Shown: piece after piece, positions 43,233 to 51,988 of the stretch
Layout of the letters: every line of letters begins with the position of its first letter
Position numbering within the stretch: position 1 is the first letter of the stretch
NCBI GenBank assembly: GCA_001939145.1
Contig: LSRX01000765.1
Location: forward strand, 1 to 64,000
Length of the DNA: 64,000 nucleotides
Source: Symbiodinium microadriaticum
Taxonomy: Eukaryota > Sar > Dinophyceae > Suessiales > Symbiodiniaceae
Direction: 5' to 3'
Position numbers and translations under genes: made by a program
Notes under the pieces: generated by a model
Told to the model about the DNA's origin: nothing
The model's database searches: none
What the model saw: the letters and a program-made list of their open reading frames with translations, nothing else

Positions 43233-43514
43233 CTTGATCCTACACCCAAGGGTTACGGGTTTAGGGTTGGGGGTTTAGGGTTTAGGGGTTGAGGGTTTAC
43301 GGTTTAAGGCGTAGTATGTCGGGGGTGCCCGGGCAACTTGTGTCCATTGTGCTCCTCGTATCAGATTATTTTGTGATTGCAATTGCAATTGCGTGTGTCC
43401 GTATGTGCGGTGACTAGCCTAGCCAGAAATGTGGCGGAGCACAGCCATAAACCCTAAACCCTAAATCCCTAAACCCCTAAACCCTTAAGCCTGGAACGGA
43501 GGGCAGGCGTTCAC

Positions 43515-43564
43515 CTCTTCAGTGACAGGGCCCGCTCAGCCTCTTCGAGGAAGGTATTGATGGC
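43515..43564 (-). CDS. Candidate exon of an unidentified gene
   Basis: AINTFLEEAERALSLK, helical, acceptor GGTGTTCCAG, donor GTGAACG. Not recognised. Confidence 0.45.
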
Positions 43565-44344
43565 CTGGAACACCAGGGCCATACGTGAACAATGGCTGTA
43601 AGGATAACAATCGCAACAATATATTTGAAAAGCTGCTTTTTTTGAAAGTTCATAATTTATAGTTATTTATAATGAAACTATTCACACGACGGGACCAAAA
43701 GATGCTATCATCGTAGCACGACGGACGAGAATTCACTGATACCACCAAAGCATAAGCGACATGAAGCGACAGTAGTCCTGGAACGTGCTCATCGTAGATA
43801 TACTTGCAGCACATCACACAAGAGTGGCTCGCAGTGCATATGAGGGTCTGCCTGGCAGAACGGGCAGAGAGTAGTCGTCCTGATGACAGCTCTCCCAATC
43901 GCGATATCACCATCCAGAGCTGGGTATTGATAGAACGGGTACCAACAACAGCGCTGTCGGGCGCGGGGCTTGGGTTCAAGACTGGAAGGTGGCATTCTTA
44001 GGATTCTTGGAAAAGCCGGATGTCCACGGGTCAACAGGTCCATAAAACCTCCACAAATCAGCAACGAAAGTCATCCCAAAGCCCTAATAAGACTTTCAAA
44101 AAGACCTCAAAAAAAAAGGCAACCCTAAGCCCTAAGACGCTCAATCCTAAACCCGAAACCTCTGGTTCCGAAGTCCCCAAACCTTAAACCCTAAACCCTA
44201 CCCCCTGACACCCCTTGCAACCCCAAACCCCAAAATTTCCGAATTCCGTCCGAATTTCTGGGACTCCTTGGGACCACCTTTGGAAGCCGGGGCCTCCTTA
44301 GCCCAGCCGATGGGCATGGCCCGTGAAGGCCGCAAAGCGCCGGG

Positions 44345-44473
44345 NNNNNNNNNNNNNNNNNNNNNNNNNNNNNNNNNNNNNNNNNNNNNNNNNNNNNNNN
44401 NNNNNNNNNNNNNNNNNNNNNNNNNNNNNNNNNNNNNNNNNNNNNNNNNNNNNNNNNNNNNNNNNNNNNNNNN
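44345..44473. other. Assembly gap
   Basis: 129 N. Single Ns also occur at 17503 and 63361. The gap separates a non-repeat segment from a TTTAGGG-like array. Confidence 1.
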
Positions 44474-45118
44474 GGGTTTAGGGCTTAGGGCTCCTTGGGG
44501 CTTTTTCAAGGGGTGTTAGGGCTCCTTGGGGTTTAGGGTTTAGGGTTTAAGGCTTAGGGCTTTAGGGGCTCTTGGGGTTGTTAAGGGTGTTAAGGGCTTA
44601 GGGCGTTTTAGGGGTGTTGGGCTTCGGGCTCCTTGGGGTTTTTTCAGGGTGCTCAGGGAGTATGTAAGGCGTTTTAGGGGTTCTGGTCTTAGGGCTTTGA
44701 AGGTTTTTTTTTTTTAGCCGGGCCTTTTTCCGCCGCTTTTAAGGGTTTAGGGCTTAGGGTTTTTTGAGTTGGAGTTTAGGGCTTGGGGATTTTAGGGTAA
44801 GGCGTTTAGGGTTTGGACCCATCCCGAGTCAGCAGTAGGACCTAGGAGCTCACAGGGTTCGGGCCTTAGGGCTTCCAAAAGATGCAGGCTGTCGGGATTT
44901 CAACAGAAGTTCGGATGCAGACTTTGGGGCCTCGACGTCTAAGATCTAGGGGCGTTAGCCTTCTGGGGCCGCAGGGCTTTGCTAACTTTAGGGGCACTTA
45001 GACTTGGGTTTAAGATGATTTAACATCAACGTCTCCAGCTCCCTAAACCCTAAACCCTAAACCCTAAACCCGAATCGAAAGAGCAGAAGCTACTGAGGTG
45101 GTTTAGCTTGTTAGTTAC

Positions 45119-45158
45119 GCCGGCGAGGCTTCTTCTTGAGACATGTTGAGCCGAAGCT
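45119..45158 (-). CDS. Candidate exon of an unidentified gene
   Basis: LRLNMSQEEASP, acceptor TGTCTGCAAG, donor GTAACT. Not recognised. Confidence 0.38.
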
Positions 45159-45365
45159 CTTGCAGACACTGTAGGGCTTTTAGGGTTTAGGGCTGTAGAG
45201 CTTCAGGGTTTTGGGGCTTAGGGTTTAGGGCTTAGGGCTTACGGCTTAGGGCTTAGGGCTTAGGGTTTAGGGTTTAGGGTTTAGGGTTTTAGGGTTTAGG
45301 GCTCAAGGATTAAGCTCAAACCTTGAAGCTCAACTCCTAAACAATGACAGCACTGAGCACATAAT

Positions 45366-45494
45366 TAAAGGAAACTACAGGTGGGGAGTTTAGGGTATTT
45401 TTGGGGCTTCTATAAGGCGTCTATAAGGTATATATAGACCTTCTATAAGGCTCCTATGGCGGTAGCGGTCACTGCCCTCCTGAAAATGTCCTAG
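45366..45494. mobile_element. Palindromic element family C
   Basis: Full-length copy with a small insertion in the right arm (GCGGTAGCGGTCACTGCCC). Confidence 0.78.
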
Positions 45495-45527
45495 ACATAG
45501 TTTCTCGCAGCTAAACAGACTACCCAC

Positions 45528-45572
45528 GAAAGCAAGCGCCTTGAGAGCAACTCCATTTTTTCGGACAGCAGC
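45528..45572 (-). CDS. Candidate exon, DUF4116-like
   Basis: AAVRKNGVALKALAF between acceptor GGTTTCCTAG and donor GTGGGTAG. The pattern AV..NG.AL..A is that of DUF4116 repeats, which are abundant in protists. A family-C palindromic element lies just downstream (45366-45494). Confidence 0.45.
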
Positions 45573-46254
45573 CTAGGAAACCACCCGCAAGCATGGAAAG
45601 CTCTTTCAAACACATCCAAGACGTCTACAACAAAAACTGTTCCCCAAGCACTCTATCTGAACCCTAAACCACAGCCCCGGGCCCTAAGCCATAAACCTTT
45701 CAGCCCTAAAATAAGCCTACCTGCGCAGACAAGGTTGTGGGATTGAAGATTTGTGTACCCTGACCCCGACAACCCAACAAAAGCCTTGGTCATCCTTGAA
45801 AAAGGCTTCTAGACGGCTTAATCGGGAATATGGGAGATACAAATTATCGGGGTCCGATGAATTGGATCAGGGTTTCGAGGTATATTCACGTCTTTCTATG
45901 CGGAGAGTAAGGCGATATTACTATCCATTGCTCACACCGCTGCATTAATTTCTGAACCCGTGACACTACAACTAACTTGACAATGTCCCTTGCAAAACGA
46001 AATCCCGAAATTCTCGAGCCCTGACACCGGGAGCCGTGAACAACCTAGAAACATCTCAAAAGCTTATCGGATTCAGGTTCCCCCAGCTTCCCCTGAAGAA
46101 GACGAGTACCCAGAGACCTAAAAATACAGAAGGGCGCGAGCGCACTACCGGAGAACCGGAAACCCTCAAGCCTAAACCCTAAACTCCTAAACCCTCAACC
46201 CAAACCCTTTTTGAACCTTCCTGGAAGCCTTCTGAGCCGAGGAAGCCCCTGAAC

Positions 46255-46312
46255 CAAGCCCACAGAGCGATGTCAGCAAGAGCCGAGCATCGGTGGCTTG
46301 GTAGCTGGGCGC
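46255..46312 (-). CDS. Candidate exon of an unidentified gene
   Basis: AQLPSHRCSALADIALWA, acceptor CTTTTTTGGGAG, donor GTTCAG. Not recognised. Confidence 0.38.
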
Positions 46313-46845
46313 CTCCCAAAAAAGCAATGAAGGGGACGTGATAAATCACACTGTGTGGAGATGTTTAAGTGTATATGATCTAGGTTAGAGATGGGTCCTT
46401 ATCTGAACGTGAGTCTCAAGTTGCAAACATTGCAAACGCCTTAGCACCGGATATATCTGGGCACTTTTTTGGCTTCAGTGCTTAAGGGTCTAAGGCAGAG
46501 TCGAGAGCAGTTTAGCTCTGGCAAAAGCGAGAAAAAACTAAAGCTCTTAACCCTTACATCCCCAATCCCCAAACCCCTATTGTGGGTTTGGGGTTCAGGG
46601 CTTAGGGTTTAGATCTAACCCCTAAACCCTAAACCCTAGAGGTTACGGCTTTTAGGGAGAAATGCCCTGAACCTCTACATTCTGAGCCCCAACCCACACA
46701 GCAGCTCTGGGTCCCCTCTTAAACTCCCGGGCCGAAGACAAAAAAACGAACTAGAAGATCAAAAGAGGACTGCACGGTGTATTTCTGTATATATGATCTG
46801 GAAATGCATGTATGTGTACGTATGCATGCATGCATGTATGTAGGC

Positions 46846-46902
46846 ACAGATATATATATATATATATGTGTATACATATATACAGCTGTACATATATACA
46901 TA

Positions 46903-46936
<34 letters not shown>

Positions 46937-46946
46937 CACATATTTG

Positions 46947-46984
<38 letters not shown>

Positions 46985-47030
46985 TACATATATATATATA
47001 TATACAAATATATATGTATAGGTGTATAGG
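46846..47030. repeat. (TA)n / TATATACATA microsatellite
   Basis: About 185 bp of TA-rich repeats with interspersed CA/TG. Long Tyr/Ile frames on both strands here are artefacts. Confidence 0.95.
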
Positions 47031-47898
47031 TGTACATTGGAAAAACGTATTAAACCTAAAAAAAAGGCTAAGAATCCACGCCGGGCCTGACTAGGCTGCT
47101 CTGAGTCTACGAGGAAAACTTCACTGCTGGGCATGTGCGCCAGGTGGTCCTCCAGGCTTCAGGCTCTTTTTGGGATCGGTTTAGGATTTAGGGTGTAGGG
47201 TTTAGGGTTTAGGAGTTTAGGGCTTAGCGTTTAGGGGTTTAGGGTTTAGGGTTTTGAGGGATCGGGGGCTTGGGGTTTAGCCGGGTTGCTCTTAAGGATG
47301 TAGATTCAGCTGCCATACCAAGGAAACCCTAACATTCACTCTGTATCCCATGATTGTAACTTAAGCTAAGTTCCCCGAACAGCAACCCAGCTTCGGGCTT
47401 TTTTGGGGACAGGGTTTAGGGTTTAGGGCTTTTTGGGGTGATAAATTGGCCGTTGGTCTGGGGCTTTGGGGCTATAGCCTCGGCTAGGGCCTCGAAGGGC
47501 TTTCCTTGAGGCTGTTTTTTTCCTCCGGGCTCCTTCTGGGGCTCCCCGTAAACCCAAAGCCCTAAACCCCTGAAAACCCTAAACCCTAAACCCTTTTACC
47601 CTAAACCCTAAACCCTAAAAACCCTAAAAACCCTACGAACCCGAAAAGCCCAAAAACCCCAACAACCCCCTAAACCCTAAACCCCTCAAACGTTTATGTG
47701 GGGTCTTTGGAGATCTGCCTTCGAGGGCTCCCTTGAAAAGTTTGACATTAGGGGGCACTAGGAGGTCAGGGTTTAAGGTTTGCATAAGGAGGGGTTTGGG
47801 GCTTAGGGCTTAGGGTTTTGGTGTTTAGGGTCTAGGTTTGAGGCTTTAGGTTTTAGGATTTCCGGGTTTAAGGTTTGCACAAGGCTCTGCGAAGGTTG

Positions 47899-48001
47899 AT
47901 GTAGGGGCCTTAATAGTTAGAATAGGGTTTTGGTGCTTCCTTCTTATAATTACAGTAGAATATACCCCAAACCCTATTCTAATTATTAAGGCCCCTATAT
48001 T
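47899..48001. mobile_element. Palindromic element family B
   Basis: Ends ATGTAGGGGCCTTAATAGTT and AATTATTAAGGCCCCTATAT; AT-rich centre TATAATTACAGTAGAATATA. Confidence 0.82.
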
Positions 48002-48648
48002 AAAGAAGGGATCTGTGATGGTTCTGGAAGTGTGCTGTCATGGGGCCGACGAGGAGTTTGGGGATTGGACTTTGGGGCTGGAGGGGTCTAGGGCTTAGGG
48101 CCTAGGGCTTAGGGTTTTTGGGTTTAGGGTCTAGGGCTTGGGGTTTAGGGTTTGGGGGTTTAGGGTTTAGGGTGGGCCGTTTCCGGCTGAGCTCTTGTTC
48201 GGTTCCCGCCTCCTTGCGCATGGGTGGTGCGCTAGGCACAAGTTGTTCTGTAGGGTTTATGACAGTTTATGACTTTGGCTCTACGGCGTCAGGATATGGG
48301 CCTTAGGCTTTTGGAGCTACGCCGGTAGGGCAGCGTTTAGGACTTAACGTTTACTTTGGCGTAGGGGGTACAGGAGTTCAGCCTCAGGGTCTAGGATCTT
48401 GACCTCAAAGCCCTAAGCCGCTAAGCCATAAACCCCGAACCCCAAGCCCCAAACCCCAAGGCCAAAACCCTAAAAACCCCTAAACACCCTAAAAACCCCA
48501 AAAACCCAAAAAACCCTAAAAACCCTAAAAACCCGAAGAACGCTCAGAACCCTAAGAACCCTAGGAACCCTAAGGCCTACCGAGTTTTGGGAGTGAAGCG
48601 TCGCCCTGGGGTCTATCGGCTGGCTTCAAGGGTCGGACCTAGGGCTGA

Positions 48649-48770
48649 GGGTATAAATCCTTAGCATTACCTTTAGGACCCTAAACTATTGGGTTTAGGG
48701 TTTAGGGTTTAGGGTTTATGGAATTATGGTGTGTTCCTTATTTTTGGGTAATCCAGGGTTTATATCATCA
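48649..48770. mobile_element. Family A copy with an in-place heptamer expansion
   Basis: Where other copies have ACTATGGGAATTATGG, this one has four TTTAGGG units inserted between ACTATT and ATGGAATTATGG (48690-48720). The arms remain (TATAAATCCTTAGCATTACC; TTTATATCATCAACCGTA). Confidence 0.8.
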
Positions 48771-48969
48771 ACCGTAGTGTTGAGGATTTAGGCCCCCGAG
48801 GGTAAGGCTTAAGCTTCGGGGCTTAGGGCGTAGGGCTTGGGGTTTAGGGCTTGGGGTTTAGGGTTTAGGGTTTAGGGTTTAGGGCTTAGGATTTGGGGTT
48901 TAGGGTTTAGGGCGTAGGGTTTCGGGGATTTAAGCCCCAGAGACCGAGTTCACAGGCCAAACGGTTTAC

Positions 48970-49032
48970 CAATGCTATGGGAATCTGGGTGGGAGCTCGA
49001 CGAGTGACTCGAGACTGCTCGAACTGGAGCTG
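48970..49032 (-). CDS. Candidate exon of an unidentified gene
   Basis: QLQFEQSRVTRRAPTQIPIA(L), acceptor GGGCTCAG, donor GTAAACC, 63 nt. Not recognised. Confidence 0.4.
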
Positions 49033-49548
49033 CTGAGCCCTAACCCCTAAACCCTCAACCCCAATCCCCAAACCCTAACCCACCCACCCCCTCCGACCTT
49101 GTAGACTCCCCAGCACAGCCTCAGGGCGATTTCCCTTACTAGTAAGCATAGCATTGGGTTTAGGGTTTAAGGTTAAGGGCTTAGGGTTTAGGGTTTCTGG
49201 CCTACTAAAACGGGTTTTCGGGTATATTCCACCATAACTAAAGTCGATCTTGATGTCAAAAACCTGCAAGCCTGAAAACAGTCTGTTCCTGGGGCCCTTT
49301 GACAAGTACAATTGTGGTTCTTTTTTCATGGAGACCCCTCATGAATTTACCCCCGCCCGTAAGAGCAGTAAGGAGGTTCTCAGGGACCCTAAACCCTAAA
49401 CCCAAAACTCTAAGACCTAAAACCTGAACCCCAAACCCTAAACCCTAATTCCCGCCAAGACACTTGCCCAAGATGCTGCTGAGCGAACACTCTTTTTGCC
49501 TTTGGCGTGCGTCAACCGAGTCGTTAGTAAAAGAAGAGAGCTTTCAGA

Positions 49549-49577
49549 GCTCGCCGTCGAAAGGTGAGAGGGCGAGC
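49549..49577 (-). other. Hairpin in the 3' region of the retroelement
   Basis: GCTCGCC at 49549-49555 pairs perfectly with GGCGAGC at 49571-49577 around a 15-base loop. It lies between the ORF5 stop and the element's end. Confidence 0.4.
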
Positions 49578-49697
49578 GAAACCTGATACTAAAGGCATGC
49601 CCTCAAAGAACAGCGAGATGCCCTCCAAGTACTCCGGAGCTTTCCGGTAGTAGAGAAGGCCACCGTCGAAGCTGGTCGTGAGGAAGCCTCCAAAAGT

Positions 49698-50510
49698 TTA
49701 ACCTTCAGGTCTCCCGCCCCCCCCTCCGAGCGGACGCCTCAGGTTGAGAAGAAGAAGAAGCCAGGTGACAACGTCAGCGGCCAAAGGGCGGGCTGGGTGG
49801 GGATTGCCACCTGTACTTGCTGCCGGCGACTGAGCTGGCGGTGGTTGTGCCACTGACTGAAGAAGCAGTGGCGGGGGCGATGGCCCAAAAGATGGGAAGA
49901 TACCCATCTGAGCTTGCAACCACTCTACCAGATTGTGCTCCACCTCGGCCACCGTGCCCATCACTTGCACCCAAACCTCTTGGAACAGACTGGAAACCAG
50001 ACTGGCAGCTGCTCGAAGTAGAAGACGGACCACGAGGGCGAGCAGCAGGGCACAAAGGCGTGGGAACAAAAGAACCACCAAGGCGACCGCGACTGTCCTT
50101 AGTCGCAGTTGCGGCACGTAGCGTCGCAGCTGCCCCACACTGAAAACACCACTGAGCCACTCAAAAGTTGTAGCCGTAAGCGCCGAAGCTTGCGTGGGTC
50201 CGAGTAAAAGAGACCTGGGCCTGCCAGCCCCCGGGCCTCGTTCCACTTGGGGCGCCGCCACACCTGAACACGCCTGTAAGGCCTGCGACATGCGGGCCAA
50301 CACACTGGTGAACTTCCGTAGGGAACTGCCCGCGCGCCAGCGAGTAGCCACCTCTCTGCGGTGTGGGTCCGCCAGCACCTCCGCCGCTGTCAAACCGGAG
50401 TCTACTGGAGCACTGCCCAAGTCTGTAGCCGCTTGCTGAACCGCCTGGAGCAACTGATCCGCCGGAACCGCCGCTGCATTCACATCGTCAGCGGAAGCAT
50501 CGGCATGGGA
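49698..50510 (-). CDS. Accessory ORF5 with a hydrophobic, membrane-like segment
   Basis: About 270 residues in the -1 frame relative to ORF4, ending at TAA 49698. Amphipathic, Ala-rich N-terminal part (VPADQLLQAVQQAATDLG, SLRKFTSVLARMSQAL), then FEWLSGVFSVGQL and a long hydrophobic run (VAVALVVLLF, CALLLALVVRLLL, ASLVSSLF), followed by a Pro-rich tail and another short hydrophobic run (VVTWLLLLLNL). No start codon is needed if ORF4 and ORF5 are one protein split by a frameshift. Function unknown. Confidence 0.55.
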   Translation of the reverse strand, partial: SHADASADDVNAAAVPADQLLQAVQQAATDLGSAPVDSGLTAAEVLADPHRREVATRWRAGSSLRKFTSVLARMSQALQACSGVAAPQVERGPGAGRPRSLLLGPTQASALTATTFEWLSGVFSVGQLRRYVPQLRLRTVAVALVVLLFPRLCALLLALVVRLLLRAAASLVSSLFQEVWVQVMGTVAEVEHNLVEWLQAQMGIFPSFGPSPPPLLLQSVAQPPPAQSPAASTGGNPHPARPLAADVVTWLLLLLNLRRPLGGGGGRPEG

Positions 50511-50974
50511 CGCCCTGGCCAAGCCGCGTCCCATACCTGCTCCGCCACTTGGCGGGAGGGCACGCGCCGCAGGCGTACGCTCGAGCCGGATAACCGGCCG
50601 CCGGGAAGTTGGCGCTCGATGGCCTTCCATGCCGCCGCGCCCTCGCCCTCGAAGAAGCCGACGAAGTCTGGAACCCGCGGATTGGACACCACGATGTAGC
50701 ACCGATGGTCCGTGCGATATGCCACCGATGAGCCCCCAGGGGAAAACGCCCGGGTCGCAGCACCTGTTGCCTTAGGAGCTGCTGCTGTAGGGACCCCTTT
50801 TCGCTCACCGCGCGGTCGCGGCTGTTGTAGCTGCTGTTGTCCACTGCTAGTGCCTGAAGAAGAAGAGGCGGAGAGGCCACTGCGCAAAACGGGGACCTCC
50901 GCAGCTGCAGCGTTGACCTCGTCCAAAGCCGCAGCTAACTCACGTAGGGCACGTGATAGCCGGCCACTGTCCAT
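50480..50974 (-). CDS. Accessory ORF4 of the DIRS-like element
   Basis: 164 residues, ATG at 50974, only six bases after the recombinase stop and in the same frame. N-terminal helix (LSRALRELAAALDEVNAAAA), a Ser/Gln-rich linker, then CYIVVSNPRVPDFVGFFEG ... AAWKAIERQLPGGRL ... VAEQVWDAA. The last part is reminiscent of the RNA-DNA hybrid-binding domain at the N-terminus of RNase H1, but that is a guess from pattern only. The frame closes at TGA 50480, while the -1 frame continues as ORF5. Confidence 0.6.
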   Translation of the reverse strand: MDSGRLSRALRELAAALDEVNAAAAEVPVLRSGLSASSSSGTSSGQQQLQQPRPRGERKGVPTAAAPKATGAATRAFSPGGSSVAYRTDHRCYIVVSNPRVPDFVGFFEGEGAAAWKAIERQLPGGRLSGSSVRLRRVPSRQVAEQVWDAAWPGRPMPMLPLTM

Positions 50975-50980
50975 GCCACC

Positions 50981-51988
50981 CTAACTCAGGTCTGGGGCAA
51001 TGAGTCGCCTGAGCCTTATAGACGGAGGCGCGTCCAACCAGTGCGAATGTTCATGTACACGGTGCAAAAGCTGCTTAGCTGCATCCGACGCCTGGGCCAC
51101 CACCTGCACCGACAAAGCTTCCTGCAGGTAATGTTGCAAAGTCTCCGGGCGACTCCAACGCCCCGCAAACTGAAGCTGGCCTAAGTTGCGATGCCGACGA
51201 AACTGATGCGTTGCTCCGCCCCCCCGCAATGACCCCAGAGTATAGCCGCACTCGCCCAAGTGAAGTTCAGTTAAAGCTTCCTTAAACAGGATGGCCCAAC
51301 GTCTCCGATTGACTAGCAGCACTCGTTGACGACGGGGACGATCAGCAACCCACCACCGGAGCCAGCATATCAAAGGACGTTCTTGAATCAAAGCAAACTG
51401 ACGCGCCCAAACTCGTTTGGTTTTCGGACTGCGAATGCCAATCACTAAACTGATGCCCTGGCCCAGCTCATCGGCCTCGGGGAAACAAAGATCCGAAATC
51501 TTTAGTTCATCCACCTCCCCCGGTCTGAGGAGGCCATCAAAAGCCAGCCAAGAACCAATCATCACTGACCACCACTCCGCCCGCAACCTTCCATGATAGC
51601 TGAAACCCCGCGCGAGACATAAAAGAAGCAACGCCGAAAGCACATGGTATGCGATAGGTACCCTCGTCTTGATCGGCTCCAGTCGTCTCCAACCCCGCAA
51701 CTGAATCCACGTGTTCTTGAGGAGAGGGCCTGCAATGTTGAAGGCCCTTTGAATGCTCAACACCCCCAACACCACCCAATAGCGTCGCTCACCCTGCTCA
51801 TAGCTTACCGCCACTGCCTTATCCAGCCATCTATCCACCATTTGAGGCGACGAAGAGGGGGATAAAGTACCACCCAAATCAGAAACTACACCCAACAACC
51901 ATTGGCCAGCGTCCCTGAGATTTCGTCGAAAATCAGCTGAAAGGGCTGCTCGTTTAAGGGTGCGCCGCGATCCGCGGCCATGCGGCAT
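50981..51988 (-). CDS. Tyrosine recombinase of the DIRS-like element
   Basis: About 335 residues from ATG at 51988, overlapping the end of pol. It contains LLRPGEVDELKISDL (first catalytic Arg), SPKTKRVWARQFALI, and the C-terminal box SLRGGGATHQF ... FAGRWSRPETLQHYLQE, with the second Arg and the nucleophilic Tyr. The usual His of HxxR appears to be Gly here. The enzyme would integrate a circular cDNA without target duplication. It ends in TAG and the next frame follows in phase. Confidence 0.88.
   Translation of the reverse strand: MPHGRGSRRTLKRAALSADFRRNLRDAGQWLLGVVSDLGGTLSPSSSPQMVDRWLDKAVAVSYEQGERRYWVVLGVLSIQRAFNIAGPLLKNTWIQLRGWRRLEPIKTRVPIAYHVLSALLLLCLARGFSYHGRLRAEWWSVMIGSWLAFDGLLRPGEVDELKISDLCFPEADELGQGISLVIGIRSPKTKRVWARQFALIQERPLICWLRWWVADRPRRQRVLLVNRRRWAILFKEALTELHLGECGYTLGSLRGGGATHQFRRHRNLGQLQFAGRWSRPETLQHYLQEALSVQVVAQASDAAKQLLHRVHEHSHWLDAPPSIRLRRLIAPDLS

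Noticed and set aside
46719..47134. Long Tyr/Ile-rich frames on both strands
   Set aside because: Translation of a TA/CATA microsatellite.
49774..50699. Plus-strand and alternative-frame ORFs across the retroelement
   Set aside because: Shadows of the GC-rich minus-strand genes; composition and motifs support only the minus-strand frames given.
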